Shown here: piece after piece, positions 46,101 through 54,890 of the stretch
Layout of the letters: every line of letters starts with the position of its first letter
How positions within the stretch are numbered: position 1 is the first letter of the stretch
From: Bacteroidota bacterium
GTDB taxonomy: Bacteria > Bacteroidota > Bacteroidia > Flavobacteriales_D > Crocinitomicaceae
Reading direction: 5' to 3'
Assembly: GCA_016866255.1 (NCBI GenBank)
Contig: VGMY01000014.1
Coordinates: 1 to 59,071, forward strand
Length of the DNA stretch: 59,071 bases
Program-made: the position numbers and the translations under genes
Notes under the pieces: generated by a model
The model's database searches: none
Told to the model about the DNA's origin: nothing
The model's input: only the letters and a program-made list of their open reading frames with translations

Positions 46101-47470
46101 ACTTCGTTCGCGTAATCTTGTGCCTCCAATTGGTGACGGTTGATTTCTAAATAAAAGTCCTCCCCAAATTGGGATTTCCACCAAAGCAACGATTCTTCAG
46201 CTTTAGCTTCTCCCTGGTTCAAAATCAAGGAACACATTTCTCCATCCAATCCTCCGGAAAGCACAATTATATCCGATTTGTATTGTTCAATGAGTTCCTT
46301 GTCAATCCTTGGCACATAATAAAATCCTTCTGTGTAAGCAAAAGAACTCAGTTTGATCAATTGCTGGTACCCTTGTTTGTTTTTTGCCAGGAACACCACT
46401 TTAAAGCCATTATCTTTCTCCGTCTTATTTTTTCGTTCGCGGCAGACGTTAAATTCACAACCAATTATGGGTAATATGGTCCGTTTGGAGAAGGGACTTC
46501 CATTTTCTTCTGCTACCAACCGCTCTTCTTCCAACATCTCATTGTGTTCGGAAATTAATTTTTCAAATTGGAAAGCCGCCATCATATTACCATTATCGGT
46601 TAATGCGAGCGCAGCAAGATCCAATTCAATCGCTTTTTGAATCAAAGCCTTTATTTCCGCGGTTGATTGAAGAAGGGTATGTTGGGAATGCACGTGAAGG
46701 TGAGCAAAAGGAAGGTCCTCCAATTCTTCTGGAATATCGTCGTTTGATGCAAGAGAAGGGCCCTTTGATTTTTTAAGGAATTTACTCGCCGACTTCAGAT
46801 TTCTATGCTCAATGCCAAGGAGAGCCGTTTTATCGGGGTTCGCTTCCCGAAAACGCGCAATATATCCCCCATCTTGTCCTAACGCGTCGGGTGTAAAATG
46901 TTCCAAACGAATCAACTCTAGAAAACAACGGAGAGTAGCCTCTACATCAGCCGTGGCGTTGTGCGCCTCTACAAAGCCTTCATTGAATAAGAAAGCGTAT
47001 AATTCGGTGAGCGTAGGCAGTTTAAATTTTCCACCTTTTCCTCCCGGAAGTTTTGTTAGCGCGGCCGTTACTTCGGTACAAGTATCCAAAACGGGCAGAG
47101 AATCTAAAGGGGATTCCAATTCCAACCGAACCAATTCACAGCCCAACACATTAATATCAAACCTAAGGTTGTGTCCAACTATAAATTTGGCGAGTTTTAA
47201 ATCTTCCAGAAAGGTCATTGCGACGTCCTTCATGGGAAGGCCATCTTGTTCTGCCAAAGCCGTTGAAATGCCGTGAATACGCTCTGAGTCGTAGGGGATG
47301 GTGTAGCCGACGGGCTGAATGAGGGCATCATTTCGTCGAATTAACTTTCCCTGCTCGTCATGAAGCTGCCAGGCGAGTTGTACAATGCGGGGCCAATTAT
47401 CCGTATCCGTAATGGGGGCATTGAAATTACGGGGCAATCCCGTAGTTTCGGTATCAAAAATTAAGTACAT
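43118..47470 (-). CDS. dnaE: DNA polymerase III alpha subunit with fused N-terminal exonuclease
   Basis: 1450 residues. A DnaQ-type 3'-5' exonuclease occupies about 1-190 (FDTETTG with Asp6/Glu8, GHNLRFDINV with Asp105, AHNATADVEAT with His170/Asp175), so the DEDDh proofreading set is complete. A PHP domain starts at about 255 (AHLHVHSQHT); its second motif reads ALTDNGNMM, with Asn replacing a usual metal-ligand His. Polymerase palm has PDIDIDFDDEGR near 690, then finger, HhH and OB regions. Exonuclease fusion is known in Flavobacteriia. Chromosomal replicase. Confidence 0.97.
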   Translation of the reverse strand: MYLIFDTETTGLPRNFNAPITDTDNWPRIVQLAWQLHDEQGKLIRRNDALIQPVGYTIPYDSERIHGISTALAEQDGLPMKDVAMTFLEDLKLAKFIVGHNLRFDINVLGCELVRLELESPLDSLPVLDTCTEVTAALTKLPGGKGGKFKLPTLTELYAFLFNEGFVEAHNATADVEATLRCFLELIRLEHFTPDALGQDGGYIARFREANPDKTALLGIEHRNLKSASKFLKKSKGPSLASNDDIPEELEDLPFAHLHVHSQHTLLQSTAEIKALIQKAIELDLAALALTDNGNMMAAFQFEKLISEHNEMLEEERLVAEENGSPFSKRTILPIIGCEFNVCRERKNKTEKDNGFKVVFLAKNKQGYQQLIKLSSFAYTEGFYYVPRIDKELIEQYKSDIIVLSGGLDGEMCSLILNQGEAKAEESLLWWKSQFGEDFYLEINRHQLEAQDYANEVLVRFAQTHHVRLVATNNTYYINQPDAKAHDVLLCVRNGQLVSTPIGHGHGFRFGFENDEFYFKSPEQMKRLFADVPEAIYSISEIIGKCEPYSLSRDVLLPNFDIPEEFIDDTDKINGTKNGENAYLRHLAYEGAVKRYGEISDILKERMDFELKTIENTGYPGYFLIVQDFCNAARKMGVSVGPGRGSAAGSAVAYCIGITNIDPIKYNLLFERFLNPDRVSMPDIDIDFDDEGRAKVIEYVINKYGSKQVAQIITYGTMAAKSAIRDTSRVLDLPLPEADRLAKMVPDLSLKRLFEMDDVTLAESLKNNPDALKNAKDLKRIYEGEGPASDVLRQAEALEGSVRNTGIHACGVVITPDDITNFVPVATAKDSEMVCTQYDNSVAESAGLLKMDFLGLKTLTLIKDAVRIIKENRGIELDPDQFPIDDEATYQLFQRGETVGVFQYESVGMQKYMRELKPTEFADLIAMNALYRPGPLEYIPSYIKRKHGEEEIVYDLEDCEEFLKETYGITVYQEQVMILSQKLADFTKGEADTLRKAMGKRNIKILNKMRPIFLERGNAKGHDKEILRKIWRDWEAFASYAFNKSHSTCYAWVAYQTAYLKANYPSEYMASVLSNNMNDITQVSFFMEECRRMGVSVLGPNVNESRLNFTVNEVGAIRFGLKAVKGIGEAPVEAIIKGREKEAYADIFDFCRKVDFSAINQTAFKHLVYAGAFDSFKELSRAQFFATNNRNDIPFFELLIRYGQACRKDGNSTEGKLFENDDAYQIVQPSIPKAEPWSSGYTLSKEREVIGIYISGHPLDDFKREIDAFCYGSVAMLKDIEAHRGRELFIPVVILSAEQRQWQNGNLFGTILIEDYTDQFKLNVTGENYLKFRHFFQAGVFLTLRGRIESNWNGTRYDFVPKEVDLLQNLREKRVKGVHLTLTNKDLDHLIIEELNEVLMSHQGSCDVKFTIMDPIDGIEVNMTSKSLRVKPDPELYQALTKLNVPFRLN

Positions 47471-47546
47471 AAAGGGTAAAAGTTCAGAGCCTTAAAGATA
47501 CTCTTTTTTTGAATTCCTTAACCAATGTTGAAAACTAAAAATTCAT

Positions 47547-49055
47547 CTATTCTAAATTGACCTCGACTTCCCAATTCGCGCGAACCTTCGGGACCTGAGT
47601 GTAGCGTCTTACGGGTTCTGCGGATTGTTTTGAATCAGGCCGAAACGGATCCCAAAATCCATTTCCATTCAAGTCGTCAATGATGACTACCTGATAATCG
47701 CCAGGAATCAGGTTTCGATAGGTGTCTTGTGTCGTTTTTGCCCCTTTGGCATAGCGGTAAGATTGAACCGTTTTACCCTCCCGTTCCAAAAGGACTAGAT
47801 GGTCACTCAGCGGACTTGAAAAACGCACAATTAGGCTGCCCAAATCTCCGGATTGAAAGTAGGTGCAATCCAGAGTCTGCTTGGTATTTTGCTTTCCTGT
47901 TTTGGTTTGGCACACGTTAGATTCTAACAACATCTTTAATTTTCCTTGCGGCCAAGAGCGGCTGTAGAGCAATAACGCGTTTTTATGAATCTGTACCGAA
48001 TCTAAAAGAACCAAACTTGAATCCTGTTTCACAATTTTTAATTTCGTTACATCCGCCGCCGACAGAAATGCGTTCCAATCAATGCGCACAGGATTTCCAT
48101 ATACCATTTGGGTCACCTCCCCCTTTAGAGGCGCAGATGCATCCTTCTCCGAATAGATTAACTGAATTGTATCGAAAGGAGTGCATAGCGTAATTGGGCC
48201 AATTTCGACATCTTCCAAACTTATTGCAAGCGAATCTCTACCGAGACGCAGGACACGGGGTTGCTTTCCGTTTAACCGTAAATCCAGGGGATCAATTTCT
48301 TGCGGAATATGCCCGACTAATAGGCCTGGAGGCTTCGTTTTCAAAGCATAACTTTGACGAACATTTCGTGGGACAGACAGCAAAAATGCCACTGAGTCAT
48401 TATGAGCAACATTGGCCCCAAAAAACTGTTCTTGAGGTTCAAAATTTTCAATGGAACCGTTTTTATTGACATCGACAAATGCCTTTAGAAAAAAAGAGTC
48501 CTTTGGCAAGTAATCCAATCTAGCCCAACCCTCTTTGTTACTTTTGGTAAGGTATCGCGCTTTCTTACTTGTATCTCTTGAAAACAGTCCAATCGATACC
48601 CCTCCTATCGATTTTTTCGTGTACGCGTCTCCAACCCGGTAAGACTGTTTTAACGAATCAAGAATTTTACCTGTTGAAAAAGCCACACGGTATATGGAAT
48701 CATTGCCCTCGGTAATGTCTTTTACTCCGCCGTCGATGCATAAGCTATACGTCGTATTTGCCTCTAGCACTTCGTTTAAACTGACAATAACCTCTTTTTT
48801 ATTGAGCACGACCGAAAGCGTTGCATCCGAAGGCTCAATTCGAAACGTCTCTGAAGGGTTAACCAGCTCAACAAATTCATCAAATCGCAAGACCATTTTC
48901 GTTGGATTTACGGAGGTGGCTCCGAGTTCTGGTGCACTCTGCAACAAGCGAGGCGCGCGCACATCACGCCCTCCTCCGCTCAGAACACCGACTTGAGCAC
49001 AAGCCGCACAAAAAACGATTAATAGGAATGGTATAATTGCCCTAAACATGCGCAT
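47547..49055 (-). CDS. Ig-like domain lipoprotein (Big_5 type)
   Basis: 502 residues. Lipobox near residue 19 (VFCAAC), then an SbsA-type Ig-like domain (APELGATSVNPTKMVLRFDE; NTTYSLCIDGGVKDITEGND). Two EF-hand-like loops, DVNKNGSIENFEPQE (about 196-210) and DDLNGNGFWDPFRPD near the C-terminus, suggest calcium binding. Common in Bacteroidota as an envelope protein of unknown role. The start overlaps the fRMsr gene by up to 37 bp (alternative ATG at 49049). Confidence 0.85.
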   Translation of the reverse strand: MRMFRAIIPFLLIVFCAACAQVGVLSGGGRDVRAPRLLQSAPELGATSVNPTKMVLRFDEFVELVNPSETFRIEPSDATLSVVLNKKEVIVSLNEVLEANTTYSLCIDGGVKDITEGNDSIYRVAFSTGKILDSLKQSYRVGDAYTKKSIGGVSIGLFSRDTSKKARYLTKSNKEGWARLDYLPKDSFFLKAFVDVNKNGSIENFEPQEQFFGANVAHNDSVAFLLSVPRNVRQSYALKTKPPGLLVGHIPQEIDPLDLRLNGKQPRVLRLGRDSLAISLEDVEIGPITLCTPFDTIQLIYSEKDASAPLKGEVTQMVYGNPVRIDWNAFLSAADVTKLKIVKQDSSLVLLDSVQIHKNALLLYSRSWPQGKLKMLLESNVCQTKTGKQNTKQTLDCTYFQSGDLGSLIVRFSSPLSDHLVLLEREGKTVQSYRYAKGAKTTQDTYRNLIPGDYQVVIIDDLNGNGFWDPFRPDSKQSAEPVRRYTQVPKVRANWEVEVNLE

Positions 49056-49507
49056 ATTTTTTCCAAATATTCTTGGTCAATCGTGTCAAAGGTAGCGAAT
49101 TCGTCGCTGTCTATATCCAACACTGCCACCACCTCACCCGAGACAAGTACAGGAACTACCACTTCGCTTTTTGAAGCGTCGTTGCACGAAATATGCCCCG
49201 GAAATTCGTGCACATTAGAGACAAGGTGTGTACGAGCCTTTTGCCACGCAACGCCGCATACCCCTTTGCCTTTGGCGATGCGCGTGCATGCAATTGGCCC
49301 CTGAAAAGGGCCAAGAACCAATTGCTCGCCTTCGACGCGGTAAAAACCAATCCAAAAAAAACCGAATGTTTCTTTGAGTGCTGCCACCATATTCGCCATG
49401 TTCGCAATAACATCCGATTGAGGATCTAGGAGCGTTGGGATCTGTTGCAATAAGAATTGGTATTTCTCGTTTTTAGAACCTGAATGAACGAATAATTGAT
49501 TTGACAT
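49019..49507 (-). CDS. msrC: Free methionine-(R)-sulfoxide reductase (GAF domain)
   Basis: 162 residues, single GAF domain. Cys74, Cys84 and Cys108 have the same spacing (10 and 24) as the catalytic/resolving Cys 84, 94 and 118 of E. coli fRMsr, in IACTRIAKGKGVCGVAW and HISCNDASKSEVVVP. Reduces free Met-R-O using thioredoxin. Overlaps the Ig-like lipoprotein gene by about 37 bp. Confidence 0.93.
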   Translation of the reverse strand: MSNQLFVHSGSKNEKYQFLLQQIPTLLDPQSDVIANMANMVAALKETFGFFWIGFYRVEGEQLVLGPFQGPIACTRIAKGKGVCGVAWQKARTHLVSNVHEFPGHISCNDASKSEVVVPVLVSGEVVAVLDIDSDEFATFDTIDQEYLEKICACLGQLYHSY

Positions 49508-49553
49508 TTAACAAAATTCCAATTTATTATCGTAATTCGCAATAAAAAAAAAC

Positions 49554-50282
49554 ATGAGCCTTAGTAACCTTGAAAATATTCTTTTTCTCGACATTGAAAC
49601 CGTTCCTCAGACCTATTACTTTGAGGATTTATCCCCCAAAGTTAAAACGCTGTTCGAAACTAAAAACCGCCTAAAAATCAATGAAGAGAAAACCGCTGGT
49701 CACGTATACCAAGATCTCGGTGGCATTCAATCCGAATTCGGTAAAATCGTATGTATTTCTGTTGGTATGGTTAAAAATAACGTAACCGGAAGAACAATCC
49801 GTGTAAAGTCATTTGCCCATGACGACGAGTTCACCCTCTTAACCCAATTCAAACGATTGCTTGATGATCACTACAAAGCAGGAATCCTTTGCGGCCACAA
49901 CGCCAAGGAATTTGACTTTCCTTACCTTTGTCGCCGCATGTTAATTCACGGCATTGCACTACCCCTAGCGCTGGATATCGCCGGTAAAAAACCTTGGGAC
50001 ATTAAACATCTCGACACTATGGAACTGTGGAAATTTGGAGACTATAAAGCATTCACAAGTTTAGCTTTACTGTGCCATGTTTTTGGGGTTCCTACCCCCA
50101 AAGATGACATCACTGGAGCCGATGTAGCACGCGTTTATTATGAAGATAAGGATCTTGCTCGAATCGCTGTTTATTGTGAAAAAGATGTGATTGCCCTGAT
50201 TCAGGTATTTCTAAAAATGCATTTAGAACCTTTAGTTGAAGAGGGAAATATCACCCAGGTTCCCTTAGCGCCTCAAGCATAA
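49554..50282 (+). CDS. DnaQ/PolB-like 3'-5' exonuclease family protein
   Basis: 242 residues. RNase H-like exonuclease motifs: FLDIETVP (Asp, Glu), GHNAKEFDFPYL (Asp), and YCEKDVIAL (Asp). Belongs to the predicted PolB-like 3'-5' exonuclease group without a polymerase domain. Role in repair or RNA/DNA trimming is unknown. Its last 32 bp overlap the convergent rsmE. Confidence 0.88.
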   Translation: MSLSNLENILFLDIETVPQTYYFEDLSPKVKTLFETKNRLKINEEKTAGHVYQDLGGIQSEFGKIVCISVGMVKNNVTGRTIRVKSFAHDDEFTLLTQFKRLLDDHYKAGILCGHNAKEFDFPYLCRRMLIHGIALPLALDIAGKKPWDIKHLDTMELWKFGDYKAFTSLALLCHVFGVPTPKDDITGADVARVYYEDKDLARIAVYCEKDVIALIQVFLKMHLEPLVEEGNITQVPLAPQA

Positions 50283-50940
50283 TTATTGACTTTAATGCCG
50301 CAGTTTCCGTTCGTAACCTGGCTGCTCCGAGGCTTATGGGAAGATAATGAAACTGAGACGCCAGCGCAATTTCCTCATGCGTAAAATCCCCCTCTGGTCC
50401 AATTAAAATCCGGCGCTCGATATGCGCTTCAATCCGACTTTGTTTTACAGGTTCGCAGCAATGGGCAATCCACCCTCCGGGATTCGCTTCAATAAATTTT
50501 GCAAAAGCAATTGGGGCGTCCAACTTAGGCAGATAATACCGTTGAGACTGTTTCATTGCGGATACCATTATTTTGGACATACGCTCCATATTCATGGAGT
50601 TTCGCTCAGTACGTTTGGTTTGGATCAAGGAAAAATGAGTACATCCCAATTCTGTTCCTTTTTCTAACAACCATTCTAAGCGGCTCATATTTTTGGTTGG
50701 TGCGACCGCAACATGGACCATGGGCTCGGGTTGATGGAATTCGTAGGTTAGCACTTTCAACAGGCAGTTTTTTATTGCTGCAACCTTAATCTCAGCGCAA
50801 TAATAACCCCCTTTCCCGTCGAGCAAGTTAATTTGGTCCCCATCGTTTTTTCGCAAAACTCGGACACAATGCCTAGCTTCCTCTTCATCTAGGATGAAAT
50901 CAGCCGTATCTGCCGTTAAATAAGGGGCATAAAACATCAT
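50251..50940 (-). CDS. rsmE: 16S rRNA m3U1498 methyltransferase
   Basis: 229 residues, SPOUT fold. N-terminal PUA-like domain (EEARHCVRVLRKNDGD), LEWLLEKGTELGCTHF, and C-terminal knot ILIGPEGDFTHEE and LGAARLRTETA for S-adenosylmethionine. The longer in-frame extension upstream is inside holA and is rejected; the ATG at 50940 forms an ATGA overlap with the holA stop. Confidence 0.95.
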   Translation of the reverse strand: MMFYAPYLTADTADFILDEEEARHCVRVLRKNDGDQINLLDGKGGYYCAEIKVAAIKNCLLKVLTYEFHQPEPMVHVAVAPTKNMSRLEWLLEKGTELGCTHFSLIQTKRTERNSMNMERMSKIMVSAMKQSQRYYLPKLDAPIAFAKFIEANPGGWIAHCCEPVKQSRIEAHIERRILIGPEGDFTHEEIALASQFHYLPISLGAARLRTETAALKSIIMLEALREPG

Positions 50941-51935
50941 AGAATTAATTGCATTACTAATTCCATCATTAAGTCTCCGTCTGCTTGCGTTGCATTTCCG
51001 ACGCCCTTGGCTTTGAGGTCGTACTGGCAAAGCAACTCGATGTTTTCAGCCACTTTTTTCGGAGGAAATTCGCTGCGCGACTTGAGCAATTCCCCAGCGA
51101 CAAATGGATGTATTTTGAGGACCGATGCGACTGATTCCCGAGATTTATTTTCCAGAAAATGGATGCGCATGAGCTGGGAAAAGAACTTAAATAAAACAGC
51201 AACAACCGGGACCAATTCCCCCGCTTTCGGATTGGCTTCAAAATAGCGCACAATTTTTACTGCTTTTGGTAAATCTTTCATTGCGATGGCGTTGGTAAGT
51301 TCGAACACATTGTATTCTTTAGATATGCCAACGTGTTTTTCCAAAAGCCACTCATCAATCTGTTGCCCTGATGGCAGAACTATGGATAATTTATCGATCT
51401 CATTTACAATGCGCGCCAGGTCGTTACCAATCGACTCTGCCAAAATATGAGGGACCTTTGAGGTGTTGGTAAATCCCTTCGATTTCAGCATTGTTGCAAT
51501 CCAATCCGGAAGCTGATAGTCTTTAATTTTTTCAGATTTAAAGACTACACCATTATGTTGCATTTCCTTAAAAAATTTGCTTCTTGCGTCTACAGTCTTG
51601 TACTTAAATGCCACAACAAAAATCGTTTTTGGCGAAGGATTGGCAAGGTAGGGTTCTAACTGTTCATAAGCTTTGAAATCCTGAGCCTCTTTTAAAATTA
51701 CGACACGCACTGGGGCAATCATGGGATATTGTTTCAAGGAGCTCAGCAAGGAAATAGGTTCTGTATCACGACCATAAAGCACCTCCTGATCAAAGTCCCG
51801 CTCCCCTTCGGCAATTGCGCCTTCTTCAATCTCCTTGGTTAGCCGATCGATAAAATAAGGTTCCTCTCCGTGAAGGAGGTACAAAGAAGCAAACTCCTTG
51901 GCCAATATTTTCTTATGCAGTTCTTTAAAATCCAT
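50937..51935 (-). CDS. holA: DNA polymerase III subunit delta
   Basis: 332 residues from the ATG at 51935, which overlaps the pepT stop by one base; the 42-codon extension upstream lies in pepT and has no similarity. SLYLLHGEEPYFIDRL start, Asp/Lys-rich middle, and LVPVVAVLFKFFSQLMRIHF are typical of the clamp-loader delta subunit, which opens the beta sliding clamp. Confidence 0.92.
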   Translation of the reverse strand: MDFKELHKKILAKEFASLYLLHGEEPYFIDRLTKEIEEGAIAEGERDFDQEVLYGRDTEPISLLSSLKQYPMIAPVRVVILKEAQDFKAYEQLEPYLANPSPKTIFVVAFKYKTVDARSKFFKEMQHNGVVFKSEKIKDYQLPDWIATMLKSKGFTNTSKVPHILAESIGNDLARIVNEIDKLSIVLPSGQQIDEWLLEKHVGISKEYNVFELTNAIAMKDLPKAVKIVRYFEANPKAGELVPVVAVLFKFFSQLMRIHFLENKSRESVASVLKIHPFVAGELLKSRSEFPPKKVAENIELLCQYDLKAKGVGNATQADGDLMMELVMQLIL

Positions 51936-53173
51936 TAGTGATGTTTTTCCCACCGTTGAACCAATGCAATGAGCGTTTTCAGAGCAGCCGCCATATCCTG
52001 AACAACAACGTATTCTCGCCGTGAATGAATGGCCATTTCCCCGGTGAAAATATTGGGACACGGCAGCCCCATGAACGATAACTTTGAACCATCGGTTCCA
52101 CCCCGAATGATGTGCCTAACAGGCTTTATTCCAATGGATGCCATAGCTTCAACTGCATAGTCGGTTACAAAAGGACATTCCTGAAGGATTTCTTTCATGT
52201 TTCGGTATTGTTCCGAACGCTCAAAAGTCACCGTTGCCCCGGGATAATCTTTCAATGTTTCATTGGCCAGTGTTACCAATTGATGGGCATAGTCATCCAA
52301 TTTTTTGGTTTGATGGTCTCGAAGAATGAAAGAAACACTCGAAGACTCCAAACCTCCGGAAATATGTGTCGGATGGATAAAACCTTCTCTATCCTCCGTG
52401 GTTTCTGGGGACCAACCCATGATATTGGTTTTGACCAAGAATTCGCTGGCTATTTTCGCCGCATGCTGCATGATTCCTTTTGCATAACCGGGATGGGCGC
52501 TTAACCCTTGAAAGTGAAAAGTCATGGCATCTGCAGAAAACGTTTCATCTTCGATATACCCCAACGGACCTCCGTCCAAGGTATACCCATAATCTGCATT
52601 CAGTTTATGCATGTCCAGGTGCTCTACCCCGCGGCCCACCTCTTCATCCGGAGTAAAGAGTATCCGTATTTTACCGTGAGGAACTTCTGGATGGGCTAAT
52701 AAACAGGCAGCGAGTTCCATTATAATGGTAACCCCCGCTTTATCGTCAGCGCCCAACAAGGTTAATCCTGAAGCAGTTATAATGTCTTCCCCAACCTTTC
52801 CACGTAAATAGGGTTCGTTATTAAGGGTAAGGGATTGGCTTGAGTCATCCGGCAATAAAATATCGCTGCCGTTCCAGGCTTTGTGAAGGATTGGTTTGAC
52901 ATCTTTTCCGCTGCAATCGGGAGCGGTATCCATGTGGGAGCAAAAACATAAGGTCGGAATCCCGGAGCGCTTGGATGTTGCGGGGATTGTTGCAAAAACA
53001 TAACCCCATTCATCCATTTCTACTTCCGTTGCCCCAAGTTCCTTAAGTTCTTTTTCCAATAGCCGCCCCAGATCTTTTTGCTTTTCTGAGGAGGGATAAG
53101 AACGGGAGTTTGGGTCGGCCTCCGTATCGATACGAGCATAACGCATAAAGCGTTCGGCCAGGGCTTCTATCAT
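51935..53173 (-). CDS. pepT: Peptidase T (tripeptide aminopeptidase)
   Basis: 412 residues from the ATG at 53173, matching the 408-residue E. coli enzyme; an upstream GTG at 53221 would add 16 unmatched residues. M20 metallopeptidase: HMDTAPD (zinc His and catalytic Asp), LLGADDKAG (bridging Asp), FTPDEEVGRG (catalytic Glu), GGTDGSKLSF. Cleaves the N-terminal residue from tripeptides in the cytosol. Confidence 0.96.
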   Translation of the reverse strand: MIEALAERFMRYARIDTEADPNSRSYPSSEKQKDLGRLLEKELKELGATEVEMDEWGYVFATIPATSKRSGIPTLCFCSHMDTAPDCSGKDVKPILHKAWNGSDILLPDDSSQSLTLNNEPYLRGKVGEDIITASGLTLLGADDKAGVTIIMELAACLLAHPEVPHGKIRILFTPDEEVGRGVEHLDMHKLNADYGYTLDGGPLGYIEDETFSADAMTFHFQGLSAHPGYAKGIMQHAAKIASEFLVKTNIMGWSPETTEDREGFIHPTHISGGLESSSVSFILRDHQTKKLDDYAHQLVTLANETLKDYPGATVTFERSEQYRNMKEILQECPFVTDYAVEAMASIGIKPVRHIIRGGTDGSKLSFMGLPCPNIFTGEMAIHSRREYVVVQDMAAALKTLIALVQRWEKHH

Positions 53174-53241
53174 CGGTTCGTGTTTTTGCGAATTTACGCT
53201 TTTACTTCTACTCCCCTTCACTAAATTCAGCCAACAAAGGG

Positions 53242-53823
53242 CTATTTATCCACACTTTTTAGAAAATGCATCAATTGCTCGAATGCCATTGCCCGGTGTG
53301 AGGCTTTATTCTTTTCAGCTTTGGAAACCTCAGCAAAGGTTTTTTCCCAGCCAACAGGTACAAAAAGCGGGTCATAACCAAAGCCCATGTTTCCCCGAAA
53401 TTCATGAATTATGTGCCCTTTAATTTCTCCAGAAAAAAATCGAACGCCGTCCGAACAGCAATAGGCAATCACCGTTTTGAACGTCGCACTTCTGTCCTGA
53501 AAAACCGCTAACTCCCTGAGGAGTTTTTCATTATTTTTTTGGTCGTTTTTTTCATGTCCGGCATATCTTGCAGAAAACACCCCTGGTCTTCCGGCCAACA
53601 CCGTAACTTCCAACCCGGAGTCGTCAGCGAAACAAGGCATTCCGGTTGCTTGGAACACCTGAACAGCCTTAATGCGTGCGTTTTCATAAAAGGTGTTTCC
53701 CGTTTCTTCGATGTCCTTATTCCAACCCATGTCGTTTAAGCTTCGTAGGGTGTATCCTTCGGGTAAAAGGGCACGAATTTCTGATACCTTAGCTTCGTTC
53801 TTGGAGGCAAAAACCAAATTCAC
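53242..53823 (-). CDS. rdgB: Non-canonical purine NTP pyrophosphatase (RdgB/HAM1)
   Basis: 193 residues. VFASKNEAKVSEIRALL, FADDSGLEVTVLAGRPGVFSAR-type motif, FGYDPLFVP and SHRAMAFEQL are diagnostic. Hydrolyses ITP, dITP and XTP. The start is GTG at 53823, in a GTGA 4-bp overlap with the upstream glycosyltransferase stop. 68 bp to pepT. Confidence 0.96.
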   Translation of the reverse strand: MNLVFASKNEAKVSEIRALLPEGYTLRSLNDMGWNKDIEETGNTFYENARIKAVQVFQATGMPCFADDSGLEVTVLAGRPGVFSARYAGHEKNDQKNNEKLLRELAVFQDRSATFKTVIAYCCSDGVRFFSGEIKGHIIHEFRGNMGFGYDPLFVPVGWEKTFAEVSKAEKNKASHRAMAFEQLMHFLKSVDK

Positions 53824-54890
53824 GGCTTAAATAGCTTTAAATAATTGTGTTTGTATACTTCCACGGAATACCTCTGACACACCGTTTCTCTTCCTGCTTC
53901 ACCCATGCTTTTTCCCAACCCACGATTGAGGTACAATTCGGTTAAATAGCGATACCACTCCTCTGGAGTTTCTGCTAAAAGCCCGGTACTTCCGTGCTGT
54001 ATAATCTCTTTGTTGACGCCCACTTTAGAAGCGATTGTAGGAATGCACAAAGCCATGTATTGCAGTGCTTTAAAACCGCACTTTCCCCGGGTCCAATCGT
54101 CATCCAATAAGGGCATAACTCCCACAGATAATTTGGATAAATTCGCAATTTCGGAAGATTTATGCCAAGGGACATACTTAAGATTGGGAATGTCAAAAGG
54201 AGGGGGTTCATTAGAAATCACCACAAAATCAAAACGGATTTCTTCGGAGAGGCGTTGTAATACGGGCACCAAAGGCAGTAAATAATGGACCGTAGTATGT
54301 GTGCCAGTCCAGCCAATAACCCATTGGGATTGTGGTTCAGTTACGCGCTGAATGGAATGAATAGAAGTATCGATGGTCGTGGGAAGGACAAGCACCTTCG
54401 AATTATACTTTCGCGCAAAATCGGATAAAAATGTATTTCCAACACTCACCGTATCGGCCCACCGAACAATATATTTTACTTTCCAGTAAGATTTTAGGCG
54501 ATGGAATTTACGATGTTGCTTACTGTAATTGGGTAACCAAATGGCATCATCAAAATCGTAAATGATCCGTTTCCTCAATACCTTGGCAATTATCCATTCA
54601 AAAACCGGGGGCCCCAAAGGGGCGATCTCCCGATGGATGAATACAATATCAACCCGCAGCAATCTCCACAATTCACTGACGCGTTTAACGCATCCAAGGA
54701 AAAGATGCCCAATTTTACTCAACGGCTTTCCATGAGCGTAGAAAACGGCCCAACCACGCTTATTTAAAAAAGGATAGACTTTTACCTGCACGCCTTCCTG
54801 TTCCAAAAAAATAAGGTACTGTTCGAAACGAAAACGTTGCGAAGGCGCCTCATCGAGGGGATAAGGGCAAAACAAGGCAACTTTAGTCAT
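53820..54890 (-). CDS. Glycosyltransferase (GT4-like)
   Basis: 356 residues, GT-B type. CPYPLDEAPSQRFRFEQYL start, IIYDFDDAIWLPNY, VIGWTGTHTTVHYLLPL at the domain junction, and KCGFKALQYMALCIPTIASK in the nucleotide-sugar site. Hydrophobic patch about 80-120 may associate with the membrane. Donor and acceptor unknown; envelope glycan is likely. Overlaps the upstream glycosyltransferase by 8 bp and rdgB by 4 bp. Confidence 0.87.
   Translation of the reverse strand: MTKVALFCPYPLDEAPSQRFRFEQYLIFLEQEGVQVKVYPFLNKRGWAVFYAHGKPLSKIGHLFLGCVKRVSELWRLLRVDIVFIHREIAPLGPPVFEWIIAKVLRKRIIYDFDDAIWLPNYSKQHRKFHRLKSYWKVKYIVRWADTVSVGNTFLSDFARKYNSKVLVLPTTIDTSIHSIQRVTEPQSQWVIGWTGTHTTVHYLLPLVPVLQRLSEEIRFDFVVISNEPPPFDIPNLKYVPWHKSSEIANLSKLSVGVMPLLDDDWTRGKCGFKALQYMALCIPTIASKVGVNKEIIQHGSTGLLAETPEEWYRYLTELYLNRGLGKSMGEAGRETVCQRYSVEVYKHNYLKLFKP

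Noticed and set aside
51936..52061. 42-codon N-terminal extension of holA
   Set aside because: Lies inside pepT, has no similarity to delta subunits; the ATG at 51935 starts the conserved protein.
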